Shown: one piece after another, positions 21,353 through 28,160 of the stretch
Layout of the letters: each line of letters opens with the position of its first letter
How positions within the stretch are numbered: position 1 is the first letter of the stretch
DNA from: a virus
Length of the DNA: 28,160 nt
Strand: one strand, 5' to 3'
IMG/VR virus record: IMGVR_UViG_3300047409_000184
Coordinates: 1 to 28,160 of that record
The notes under the pieces: model-generated
The model's database searches: none
Told to the model about the DNA's origin: nothing
Seen by the model: only the letters and a program-made list of their open reading frames with translations
Translations under genes and position numbers: made by a program

Positions 21353-23245
21353 TTATGCCGCCTCCAGATCATAGCCTGTCGTGACTTTCAAATCGGTAAC
21401 TTGCACGTCGTAATCGGTCGAGAACGCGCGGTTCATGCTCTTGAGCTTGAGCGTAACCTTGCCGAGTTTGCTGGCGTCGTAGAAGAACGGGATCGCAATC
21501 ACGTCCTCCGCTGTCAGGGTGGACAAGAAGTCGATCCCGTCATCGTTCGGATGAGCCGACGGCGGTTGATAACCAACCGAAGAGTCGAGGAACAAAACCG
21601 TACGGCCGGTGAACTGCTGATAATCGTGGCCGGCATAATCGATGCTGCAATAAGTCGGGGTGCCGTCCGCAGCGACCGCCGACCCGCCACGGCCAATGGC
21701 ACAACCGATGATGGCTTCGCATTTAATCCTACCGTCGGAGCCATCCAGCGCAACCGAATAGCCAATGACCTTGCCGACCGCCTCGCCGATACGCGGCTCC
21801 ACCAAGTATGCATTTTTGCGCAGAGTGATTTCCGGCATGCGTGACAGCCTGGGCGCAAACGCAATCTCCACGACCCTCGCTCTCTTGAGCAGGTGTGCCC
21901 GCGCCAGCGCAATCAGATGCTCGAGGCTGCGATTGCCGCGGTCGGTCGCGATGTAGGACCGCCGCCGCGGATCGCCGATCGGCACATAGGCATCGGGGCC
22001 CTCCCCGATCGATTCGCTCAGGTTGACCGATTTTACGTCATCGACCCGCAACGCCTCGCCGTCCTCGGGCAGAGTCAGGACATGCTGCACATCGGCAAAC
22101 AACGAAAACGACACCAGCTCCGTGCATTGCCGCTTGGCTGAATAGCCGGCGTCCAGCGTCGGCACGATGTAGTTCAGCGGCGTTATGGTCCAGGTTTGCG
22201 AATAGGTACGGCTGTAGGACGACGTATAGGTGGATGTCCCGACGTCGCTGACCTCATCCGGCGAAGTGGTGACCGAAATGTTGTCTGTGATGGACGGCGG
22301 ACCACTTATGGAGCCCGGCCCGACATTGGGAATGCTGCTGCTTTCAGAATATGTCGTTGTCTGAGTCGACGGCCCGAACCAGGACGAGTCCGGGAACACC
22401 ACCGTCATCGTGCTGCCGGAACTCTGGGGATGGACTTCTTCATCGTAGAGCGAATGAGCGGTCGAATGGTCGACGACCCAGCCATCGCCGAGCGTGGCCC
22501 CGGTTTTAGGCCAGTCGCCAGCCGTAAGATTGAAGGACGTGATGTAGGTGGCGCCCGGTCCCATCCAATGGTCGAGCAGGTAGCGCGTCAGGCTGACGGT
22601 CCCCTGCGCCAACTGGGTCCACGTGAACTCGGCATTAACGTCGACCCGCGTCAGCGGGCCGCTGGTCAGCGTGAGGCCGAGCCCGTCGTAAAGCACCGTG
22701 TTAGCTTCATCCGTCCCGTCGAATTCGACCAGGCCGTCCTCGCCGTCGACCTCGTCCGAGATCGAAAGGACATGCGTCTCGCGGTCGTAATGCCAGATCG
22801 CGGAGTAGCCCTCCAGAACAACCTCGGGATCGGTGCGCCGCGCCTTGTCGATCACGACCTCGTCGTAATACGGCAGCACCCTCAACGTCGCGGCGAGAGC
22901 TTCCTTCTGCGCCACAAGGTCGATCGGCCGCGCGACAAATTCCAGCGTCACCAGCTCCTCGAATATCGATGTCGGGACGCCGACAAGCCGGCCGCGGAAG
23001 CGGACCAGGTCCGGCCCGCAGTCGAGCGCGAACCACGCCCAGATCTTGCGGCCGGGGCCGAGCAGCCCGATGGCATTGCCGGCCGAATTGCGCGGCCGGC
23101 GGACGACCAGCGTCAGGCTCGCCGGATCGCCCTCGGACTGCTTGAGGGCGAACGAGAACACGTCCTCGTCCCAGCGCAAATGTTCGGGCGCGAATACCGT
23201 CTCGGTCGGATCGACCCAAGCGAAGTACGGCATCCCGGCAGGCAT
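21353..23245 (-). CDS. Large tail tip/hub protein
   Basis: The 630-residue protein is in the position of the tail hub/host-specificity protein, after the tape measure and a 127-residue tail protein. The N-terminal part (about 1-130), MPAGMPYFAWVDPTETVFAP, SFALKQSEGDPASLTLVVRR, LVRFRGRLVGVP and LEFVARPIDL, resembles phage hub domains with SPASL/AYLVEP-type beta barrels. The rest has long Ser/Thr/Tyr-rich stretches (Thr-Tyr-Ser repeats near 370) and a C-terminal all-beta region. It forms the tail tip and probably contacts the host. The start is 23245: its ATG overlaps the TGA of the gene before (TGATG); an upstream frame of 57 residues is the shadow of that gene. Confidence 0.7.
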   Translation of the reverse strand: MPAGMPYFAWVDPTETVFAPEHLRWDEDVFSFALKQSEGDPASLTLVVRRPRNSAGNAIGLLGPGRKIWAWFALDCGPDLVRFRGRLVGVPTSIFEELVTLEFVARPIDLVAQKEALAATLRVLPYYDEVVIDKARRTDPEVVLEGYSAIWHYDRETHVLSISDEVDGEDGLVEFDGTDEANTVLYDGLGLTLTSGPLTRVDVNAEFTWTQLAQGTVSLTRYLLDHWMGPGATYITSFNLTAGDWPKTGATLGDGWVVDHSTAHSLYDEEVHPQSSGSTMTVVFPDSSWFGPSTQTTTYSESSSIPNVGPGSISGPPSITDNISVTTSPDEVSDVGTSTYTSSYSRTYSQTWTITPLNYIVPTLDAGYSAKRQCTELVSFSLFADVQHVLTLPEDGEALRVDDVKSVNLSESIGEGPDAYVPIGDPRRRSYIATDRGNRSLEHLIALARAHLLKRARVVEIAFAPRLSRMPEITLRKNAYLVEPRIGEAVGKVIGYSVALDGSDGRIKCEAIIGCAIGRGGSAVAADGTPTYCSIDYAGHDYQQFTGRTVLFLDSSVGYQPPSAHPNDDGIDFLSTLTAEDVIAIPFFYDASKLGKVTLKLKSMNRAFSTDYDVQVTDLKVTTGYDLEAA

Positions 23246-23628
23246 CAGGCGATCACCCTTTGCTCTGCCTCGAGCGTCCACGCGACCTCGGCCGCCCACT
23301 CGTCGCGCGAGGTGTTCCAGGCCGTGACCTTCGCCAGGATGGTCAGCACGTCGCCGGCCCCGTTGGCAGCGCCGAGCCCAGGAATACAGGTGATGGTGAT
23401 GTCCGTCCCCGGCCACACGTCGGTGAGCTCGGGCGCCTCATGGTCGGTGCAGGTGATCGAAACCTTGTGCTGCCGAAACTGCGCCAGCGAGATGTCGGCC
23501 AGCGCCCCGCGGCAGTCGCGCGCCAGAGCTGCCGCCTGGTCGATCGGCGCGAGCGTCATGGTGATGCCGCGCACGGCGTACTGGCTGAAGTCGATGCCGT
23601 CGATTGCGAGCAGCGTGTAGGCAGGCAT
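23245..23628 (-). CDS. Distal tail-like protein
   Basis: The 127-residue protein begins MPAYTLLAIDGIDFSQYAVR and has GITMTLAPIDQAAALARDCR, then a beta-rich segment VSITCTDHEAPELTDVWPGT, DITITCIPG. It is a small beta-type protein between the tape measure and the hub; in siphoviruses this is the place of distal tail or adaptor proteins (lambda M/L region). Family not named with confidence. TGATG overlaps connect it to both neighbours, so expression of the three is coupled. Confidence 0.55.
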   Translation of the reverse strand: MPAYTLLAIDGIDFSQYAVRGITMTLAPIDQAAALARDCRGALADISLAQFRQHKVSITCTDHEAPELTDVWPGTDITITCIPGLGAANGAGDVLTILAKVTAWNTSRDEWAAEVAWTLEAEQRVIA

Positions 23629-25214
23629 CAGCCATACCGGCTCGGCTTGCGACCGCCCGAACGGACCTGCGCCATCGCCGCGGCATTGCGCAACTGATCG
23701 ACCACGGCAGACGACGCGCGCAGGCCGCTGATCTCGGGCAGGCCGGGAAAATGGATGCTGACGTGATTCATCCCGCCGCCGGCAAAGGCCGGGATCGACA
23801 GCCTGGGCGCAACCATGCCGCCCAGGGCAAAGCGGCCCATGCCGTTGAGCACGGCACGCAGATTGCCACCCGAAAAGCGCAGCGCCTCGAGGAAGGCCAG
23901 CACGCCGGGCTGGCTCACGGCGCGCGCCGGCATGATGTGCTCGCCGCGCGAGACCCAGGCGAGGTTTGAGTCACTCGTCCCGCTGCCGCGACCGCCGAGC
24001 AGGCCGCCGCTGGCAAAGCCGTCGCCGCCGCCCGCGGGCGAGGCCGCCGCGCCGGTGCCGGTGAATATGCTTTTGAACGACGCCCACTTCTCGGCCATCC
24101 AGTCCAGCACGCTCTGGAAACTATCCTTGAGCCACTGCCAGGCGTCGCCGACCGGCGTCGTGACCCAGGTCTGAATGGTGGCCTGGACCTCTGCGACGAC
24201 AGCATTGAACGCCGCGGGAATACTTTGAAAAGCAGCAATGATAGGGTCGATGATCGCGTGCTCCAGAGCGCCCAAGCTCTGCAGGTCTTTTATGAAATTA
24301 TCCAGCCCCGCTCCCAAATCCTCGACCGGCGCGGGCGCAAAACTCGAAGCCACAAATGCCGTGGTTAGCTTGGTCCAGGATTGGGCAAGTGCATCCACCG
24401 CCACCTTATGCCGCTCGGCCGCGGCCTGACTTTTCGCGAGTGCCGCCGACCCCTTCTCAATAGACGCGATGGTATCTGGTGGAACCTTCAAACCCTTCAG
24501 CGCATCATCAAAGATGGTTTTCCCGATCGGCGTCAGCCCCTCGCGCCACTTCGCAAGCTCAAGAGTGGCTTTCTGGAAATTCACGCCCAACTTATCCGCA
24601 CTGGCCCCAATATCGTCGATCGATATTTTGGCGTCTTCCAGTTTGGTTACGATCGCCTTCTTCATTGTCTCCGGCGAAGTCAACGCGCTGATGGCGCTGA
24701 AGGTGGTCCTTGCCCGCTTTTCCAAGTTTCCAAGCTCATCCGCGATCAGTGCAATGTTGTTTGATGCCTCTTTCCCGCCGGCCAGCTCCGGGTGCATTTC
24801 CGCACTGACCTTGGCAAACTCGGCCATGGTCGCGGTCGTGGCCTTCAACTGCTCCTCTGCCTCCTTCATCTTGCTCTTAAAGAAAGAGAACGCGGCGGCC
24901 ACCGCGAACACGGACGCGCCAAACGCCCCCAATGTCATCCCAATCCTTGCAACCCCCACCGCGGTGCCGGCGAGCTCGCCCGCGCCGAACTCCTTCATGA
25001 TCTTGCCGAGGGATCGCAGCTCGCGCGACGAGACGCCGGACTTCTGCGAAACCTGGTCCAGCCCCTTGCCGAGTTCCAGCGTGCCGCCAGCGGTGCTTGC
25101 AGCCGTGGCCTGGACGTCCTCGGTCGCCTGGCCGACCTTCTTGATCTCGGCGGCAGCCTGGTCGGCCCCGTCGACTTCAATCTTGATGGTCTGGACGATG
25201 TCGTCGGATGCCAT
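23628..25214 (-). CDS. Tail tape measure protein
   Basis: The 528-residue protein has the features of tape measures: an N-terminal coiled-coil-like part (about 1-75: IKIEVDGADQAAAEIKKVGQ, LRSLGKIMKEFG), a hydrophobic helix (about 85-112: VGVARIGMTLGAFGASVFAV), long Ala-rich helices in the middle, and a C-terminal Gly-rich repeat (GDGFASGGLLGGRGSGTSD, GGMVAPRLSIPAFAGGGMN). It sets tail length; at about 0.15 nm per residue, 528 residues would give a tail of about 80 nm (inference). It lies between the 180-residue tail protein and the distal tail protein, as in lambda. Confidence 0.85.
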   Translation of the reverse strand: MASDDIVQTIKIEVDGADQAAAEIKKVGQATEDVQATAASTAGGTLELGKGLDQVSQKSGVSSRELRSLGKIMKEFGAGELAGTAVGVARIGMTLGAFGASVFAVAAAFSFFKSKMKEAEEQLKATTATMAEFAKVSAEMHPELAGGKEASNNIALIADELGNLEKRARTTFSAISALTSPETMKKAIVTKLEDAKISIDDIGASADKLGVNFQKATLELAKWREGLTPIGKTIFDDALKGLKVPPDTIASIEKGSAALAKSQAAAERHKVAVDALAQSWTKLTTAFVASSFAPAPVEDLGAGLDNFIKDLQSLGALEHAIIDPIIAAFQSIPAAFNAVVAEVQATIQTWVTTPVGDAWQWLKDSFQSVLDWMAEKWASFKSIFTGTGAAASPAGGGDGFASGGLLGGRGSGTSDSNLAWVSRGEHIMPARAVSQPGVLAFLEALRFSGGNLRAVLNGMGRFALGGMVAPRLSIPAFAGGGMNHVSIHFPGLPEISGLRASSAVVDQLRNAAAMAQVRSGGRKPSRYG

Positions 25215-25219
25215 GTGCC

Positions 25220-25762
25220 CTAAGCCTTTTTCATCTCGTCCATGAACAGATCACGTTGCTTCTTGGCCTCGTCACGAATGATCCGCAGTAGGTGGAATTT
25301 CCTGCGAATGATGACCTTCTTGACCCCGATGTACCGCACCCGCCTGTCATCGGCCGACATCAGCAACGGCGTGTCGCGCTTCTTGCGGCGCTTGACCTGG
25401 AACAGGCGGCCGGGAAAGTCGCGCGCCGGCGGCCCGCCGGGGTCGACCGGAATCCACAGCAACGGCTTGCCTTTGATGGTCGCCCCGCTCTGAAAGACGC
25501 GCCAGAGCGGGTTCGAGTGATGAAAGACAATCGACCTGCTCTTGCCGCCCTCACCCGTGATTTCGTAGGTGAAGCCGGATATCCAGGCGCCGGTAAACCG
25601 GCCGGCGGCGGCGATGTCGGCGCGCCCCTCGCGAAGGATGTTGTCGGCGACCTGCTTGGTGGAGGAAGTCGCCGCCGTCTGGATGCGCTGCTTTAGCTTT
25701 GCAACGGTCTCATCCAGTTGCGGCTTTATTGACTGTGATTTGAGGCGAACGCGGACTGCCAC
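25220..25762 (-). CDS. HK97 gp10-like / DUF6441-like minor tail protein
   Basis: The 180-residue protein is basic, begins MAVRVRLKSQSIKPQLDETV and has GRFTGAWISGFTYEITGEGG, HHSNPLWRVFQSGATIKGKP and LLWIPVDPGGP. The F..GATI.G..LLWIP pattern is like the DUF6441 and HK97-gp10 type tail-completion proteins. Its position, after the tail chaperone and before the tape measure, is unusual for gp10-like proteins, which usually precede the tail tube. It starts at GTG 2 bp after the TAG of the frameshifted chaperone. Family name is by pattern and should be checked. Confidence 0.55.
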   Translation of the reverse strand: MAVRVRLKSQSIKPQLDETVAKLKQRIQTAATSSTKQVADNILREGRADIAAAGRFTGAWISGFTYEITGEGGKSRSIVFHHSNPLWRVFQSGATIKGKPLLWIPVDPGGPPARDFPGRLFQVKRRKKRDTPLLMSADDRRVRYIGVKKVIIRRKFHLLRIIRDEAKKQRDLFMDEMKKA

Positions 25763-25764
25763 GG

Positions 25765-26387
25765 CTAAGGCGTTCCCAGTTCCTTGATTGTTTTCTCGAT
25801 GGTCTTGCCGTCGCCCTGCGCGCCGATGGCGGCGATCGCGAGATCGTTCGCCCGCTCCATGCGATCGAGCCGCTCGTTCAGCTCGCGGTAGGCATCGACC
25901 TGGCGCCAGGTCAGCGTCATTGCATAGTCGGGCGGGAAGCCTCGCCTGATAATGGCGGTGATACCGAGGGCGATTTCTTCAAGCGCACTTTGACGGCCTT
26001 TGCTCCTTCGCCCGGCGCCCCGAGGGTCGACAGACGATTGACGAAGGAGCCAAAACCGTTTGGGAATGTAAGCCGCATAATTGCATCCAGCAGCTTTAAC
26101 TGATCTTCCATCAAAAATTTCTCGTTGGCGTGCTGCTCGTATCTCTCGTCCCCGAGATGCCCGCACCCGGCGGCAATGATCGAGCCGATCGAGGCGCCGA
26201 ACAATTCGATCAGGACTGGCACGATGTTATTGCCGAAGTCTCCGCTCGCCAGCCGCTTGAGATCGGGAAACCGCGACACGATGGATGCGACCGCATTGCC
26301 GTGCAAACCGCGCACGATGATCCGCTCGCCGTTGATCCTGACGACCTCGGATGCCGTCAGCGTTGCTATGTCGAGGAGGTCGGCCAT
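25765..26387 (-). CDS. Tail assembly chaperone GT, made by -1 frameshift of the G frame
   Basis: This 207-residue product joins the first 110 codons of the G frame to 97 codons of the -1 frame. The slip site C_CCA_AAC (26064-26058) is followed after 7 nt (26057-26051) by a perfect 9-bp stem (26050-26042 with 26010-26002). The T part contains LEEIALGITAIIRRGFPPDY and AMTLTWRQVDAY, a pattern (gfp..ya..lTwrqv.aY) seen in tail chaperone T domains, and the -1 frame is open across the whole overlap. G and GT load on the tape measure in lambda-type phages. The first frame ends normally at 25917; an ATG at 25920 (ATGA overlap) could also give a 51-residue T product, but it would lose the conserved T part. 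Confidence 0.8.
25917..26387 (-). CDS. Tail assembly chaperone G
   Basis: The 156-residue product of the normal frame is the lambda G-like chaperone; it begins MADLLDIATLTASEVVRING and has helical repeats GERIIVRGLHGNAVASIVSR, FPDLKRLASGDFG, VLIELFGASIGSII and FLMEDQLKLLDAIMRLTFPN. It lies directly between the tail tube and the tape measure side, which is the canonical G position. Most ribosomes should make G, with a small share making GT. The start overlaps the tail tube stop (TAATG). The last 46 residues, after the slip site, are less protein-like (Pro/Ser-rich). Confidence 0.75.
   Translation of the reverse strand: MADLLDIATLTASEVVRINGERIIVRGLHGNAVASIVSRFPDLKRLASGDFGNNIVPVLIELFGASIGSIIAAGCGHLGDERYEQHANEKFLMEDQLKLLDAIMRLTFPNGFGSFVNRLSTLGAPGEGAKAVKVRLKKSPSVSPPLSGEASRPTMQ
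26002..26064 (-). promoter_or_regulatory. -1 programmed ribosomal frameshift signal
   Basis: Minus strand order: slippery CCCAAAC (26064-26058) in the phase xxC CCA AAC of the G frame, spacer of 7 nt, then GCTCCTTCG (26050-26042), a 31-nt loop and CGAAGGAGC (26010-26002), a perfect 9-bp stem. Slippery site, spacer and stem have the canonical form for -1 frameshifting; the loop is long enough to form more structure or a pseudoknot. Confidence 0.8.
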
Positions 26388-26920
26388 TATGGCACCACCA
26401 CGGCTTCATGGACGGTGAACACACCGAACGTACCGTCCACGTCGTCCTTCTGCACCTCGGCCTCGATCTGCAGCGTGCTGAAGTCGTCGGCGTCGGTGAT
26501 AAACGAGAAATCGCCGGTCGGGTTGATCGAGATGCGGCCGGTGAAGTCCACGTGCTGACCGATGTCGTTGGTGCCCTCGACCATGATGATGCCGGCAACC
26601 TCCAGCTTCTTGAATGCGCTCACCGTAACGCTGCCATCGACATCGGGAGCCCCGAGCTCGCCCAGGGTAAAAAGAGCGAGGTTCGGCCCGTTGATCTCGT
26701 CGAGCGTCAGCTTGATGGTCGCGCCGACTTGCGTGACGGCCGTGAAGTCTTTGACCTTGACGCCCTCGCGCGAGCTGAAGTGCTCTTTTTTCTCCACCGT
26801 CGGCGACCATACAAACGACGGCGCATTGCCGAGATCGACGAAGTCGGCGGCACCGTCCTCCTTGAACGAGACGATGCCTTTTCCGATGTGATAGTTTTGA
26901 ACGCTCGGTGCCGCGGGCAT
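26387..26920 (-). CDS. Major tail (tube) protein
   Basis: The 177-residue protein begins MPAAPSVQNYHIGKGIVSFK and contains FVDLGNAPSFVWSPTVEKKE, HFSSREGVKVKDFTAVTQVG, ATIKLTLDEI and TLGELGAPDVDG. The order, a beta-rich 'G..SF' N-terminus and a central tail-tube-like fold, and the GQHVDFTGRISINPTGDFSF segment, are typical of phage tail tube proteins. It lies immediately before the G/GT chaperone and after the tail terminator, the usual order. It builds the stacked ring tube through which DNA passes. Confidence 0.8.
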   Translation of the reverse strand: MPAAPSVQNYHIGKGIVSFKEDGAADFVDLGNAPSFVWSPTVEKKEHFSSREGVKVKDFTAVTQVGATIKLTLDEINGPNLALFTLGELGAPDVDGSVTVSAFKKLEVAGIIMVEGTNDIGQHVDFTGRISINPTGDFSFITDADDFSTLQIEAEVQKDDVDGTFGVFTVHEAVVVP

Positions 26921-26923
26921 GGC

Positions 26924-27361
26924 TTATAGCTCCTCTATTTTCAGTGGATATCGGAACACGAACTGCACGTTCATCGCGTTGAACTTTTCACGCAGCCAGC
27001 CGAAGTCCGTCTGGCAGCCGATGTACCGAATTGAGCCATTGCTGCCGACAAGCGCGATGAGTGTTGCGTCCCCGAGCACCCGCGTGACGATCTCGCGCCG
27101 AAACGTGCTCAGCTCCGAACCGGCCCCGTGCAACTCTTGGACGACGATCTCTGGCATCATGCTCGGGACATAAGCCCTGCCCGGCAGCCGCGCCGAGCGG
27201 TCTTCCGCGCCGTTGGTTTCCTCGTCGCCATCGAACACGGTAATGGCCGGCAATTTGTCTTCCGGGATGTCGACGTCGTTGCGAACGGTCGTGCGGATGT
27301 TGGGAATGCTGGCGACCACCACGAGCAGCCGCGCCAGGATATCCTCGCGAACGTCGGTCAC
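26924..27361 (-). CDS. Tail terminator-like protein
   Basis: The 145-residue protein begins MTDVREDILARLLVVVASIP (GTG read as Met) and contains IRTTVRNDVDIPEDKLPAIT, VFDGDEE and MMPEIVVQELHGAGSELSTF. The pattern DI..RL..V....PGI.TV.RN...IP...LPA....DG.E... is that of phage tail terminator or minor tail U-like proteins, which cap the tail tube at the head side. The start is GTG 27361 because it overlaps the upstream TGA (GTGA); the longer reading frame starting at 27430 lies inside the previous gene. Confidence 0.7.
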   Translation of the reverse strand: MTDVREDILARLLVVVASIPNIRTTVRNDVDIPEDKLPAITVFDGDEETNGAEDRSARLPGRAYVPSMMPEIVVQELHGAGSELSTFRREIVTRVLGDATLIALVGSNGSIRYIGCQTDFGWLREKFNAMNVQFVFRYPLKIEEL

Positions 27362-27714
27362 GCCGCCTCTTTCAGCAAAAAGCGCACCTCGCCCCAGTCC
27401 TCGCCCATCGGGCTGCCGCGCAATTCCCACGAGCGCGCGATCCAGGTCCGGCCGTTGAACGAAAGCACGGCATCGGCATAGTCGGCGCGGGTGATGCCTT
27501 TCCCGGCCAGCTCATAAACCCTGGCGAACGCGCCAGGTCCGACGCCGCGCACCTCGGCAGTTTGCGTGCCAGCCGAGACCGGCAGCACCTTAGGCTTGGT
27601 GTCGTCGATGACCGTGATGTCGACGGCAGCGGCGACGCCCACCGTCATTGTCGCCGGCACGCCGAGCTCGGCATAGACCGGATCGAACAGCAGTGCGCTG
27701 TAGTCGGTGGCCAT
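27358..27714 (-). CDS. Head-tail joining protein (putative)
   Basis: The 118-residue protein begins MATDYSALLFDPVYAELGVP and has ATMTVGVAAAVDITVIDDTK, VRGVGPGAFARVYELAGKGI and FNGRTWIARSWELRGSP. The opening LLFDP.Y...GV.A and the beta-rich body match small head-tail connector/joining proteins (gpFII-like). It is upstream of the tail terminator as usual in siphoviruses. The stop overlaps the GTG of the terminator gene. Confidence is moderate because only pattern and position are available. Confidence 0.6.
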   Translation of the reverse strand: MATDYSALLFDPVYAELGVPATMTVGVAAAVDITVIDDTKPKVLPVSAGTQTAEVRGVGPGAFARVYELAGKGITRADYADAVLSFNGRTWIARSWELRGSPMGEDWGEVRFLLKEAA

Positions 27715-27960
27715 TCAGGCGATGAGCCGCAACGCCAGGTCAGCGTGGACGATGCGCCAAGTCGGCAGCCCCAGCAGCATGGCCACGATCATGTACAGAA
27801 CGATCAGCAGCACCACGAGCAAGTACAGCCGCTGCACGTTCCAGTCGATGCTGTAGCCGAACCACTTCGCGACCATGACGATGATCGCGCCGATCAGCAC
27901 GAAGATGGCGGCCACGATCGCGATGTTGATGATCCCAAGCAGCAACCCGGTCAGCGACAT
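27715..27960 (-). CDS. Two-helix membrane protein in head-tail cluster
   Basis: The 81-residue protein is strongly hydrophobic with two membrane helices: about 5-32 (GLLLGIINIAIVAAIFVLIG) and about 42-66 (LYLLVVLLIVLYMIVAMLLG), separated by a short polar turn with WFGYSID. It ends with a charged tail. Such a protein is not needed in a head-tail joint; it may be a holin, a membrane-attachment protein or a lysogenic conversion factor. GAGGT ribosome site at a good distance from the ATG. It abuts the head-tail joining gene (1 bp spacing or overlap). Confidence 0.6.
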   Translation of the reverse strand: MSLTGLLLGIINIAIVAAIFVLIGAIIVMVAKWFGYSIDWNVQRLYLLVVLLIVLYMIVAMLLGLPTWRIVHADLALRLIA

Positions 27961-27969
27961 GGCGGCACC

Positions 27970-28160
27970 TCAAACATAGATACGCATGTATTTGTAGAGC
28001 ATGGAGTCGATGGTATCGGTCGCCGCCTGCAACGGTGCGGCGAGGCCGGCCTTGCCGAACATCTGCACCGGATCGAAATACTGCACGCGGGTGTCGCCAT
28101 GCATGACCGACCGCAGACCGCTCGTCATGCGTGCCTGCCCCCGCGCCGCCTGGATCAGCA
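27970..28160 (-). CDS. Phage structural-region protein, C-terminal end (cut by window edge)
   Basis: Only about 62 residues of the C-terminus are visible: LIQAARGQARMTSGLRSVMH, GDTRVQYFDPVQMFGKAGLA and TDTIDSMLYKYMRIYV. I do not recognise a family. The position upstream of the head-tail joining gene suggests a head-tail or head-associated protein. The start lies beyond base 28160. Confidence 0.5.
   Translation of the reverse strand, partial: LIQAARGQARMTSGLRSVMHGDTRVQYFDPVQMFGKAGLAAPLQAATDTIDSMLYKYMRIYV

Noticed and set aside
22196-23620. Long plus-strand open frame of 474 codons opposite the tail hub
   Set aside because: The minus-strand frames carry the recognisable tail proteins with overlaps; this one is Arg/Asp-rich shadow sequence.

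Overview
The window is one continuous stretch of a temperate, lambda-like siphovirus (long non-contractile tail) of a high-GC alphaproteobacterium. The protein families recall prophages of Bradyrhizobium, Rhodopseudomonas and related Rhizobiales; this host call is inference from protein style and roughly 60% GC, not from a host gene. No clear host gene, tRNA, rRNA, CRISPR array or insertion sequence was seen.

Layout. (1) 1-2780, minus strand: packaging and DNA-modification block, read ParB-like protein > TET-associated-type glycosyltransferase > small terminase > large terminase (cut by the left edge), interrupted by an opposite-strand OB-fold gene. (2) 2923-8325, minus: early replication operon, read winged-helix protein > VRR-NUC nuclease > small protein > HNH nuclease > zinc-finger/TOPRIM/RecA-like primase-helicase > iteron and hairpin region > small proteins > HNH-kinase fusion. 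(3) 8326-8778: divergent control region. (4) 8779-13502, plus: recombination and lysogeny operon with YqaJ exonuclease, RecT-like annealing protein, excisionase-like HTH, a stand-alone DnaA domain IV protein, several small unknowns and a tyrosine integrase. (5) 13503-14643: possible attP region, ribbon-helix-helix protein, Cro/CI-type repressor and a small unknown. (6) 14645-28160, minus: late operon read right to left from head-tail joining through tail terminator, tail tube, G/GT chaperone, tape measure, tail hub and tip/fibre proteins to lysis genes, with an opposite-strand HNH/AP2-like gene inserted.

How the parts work together. The late genes are packed with ATGA, TGATG or GTGA overlaps, which fixes most start codons. 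The tail chaperone carries a textbook -1 frameshift signal: C_CCA_AAC, a 7-nt spacer and a perfect 9-bp stem. The replication module has its own primase-helicase and a DnaA-like DNA-binding domain, and 9 copies of an 8-bp repeat plus large inverted repeats lie beside the primase gene; this is the best candidate origin or regulatory centre. Head genes (portal, protease, capsid) are missing, but the terminase runs off the left edge and head-tail genes enter from the right edge. The integrase is in the middle with phage genes on both sides. The window therefore looks like part of a circular (free or permuted) phage genome, or two abutting prophages, rather than one simply integrated prophage.

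Most interesting: the ParB-glycosyltransferase pair with a nearby HNH-kinase fusion (possible DNA hypermodification), the complete frameshift cassette, and the iteron/hairpin region together with the DnaA domain IV protein.
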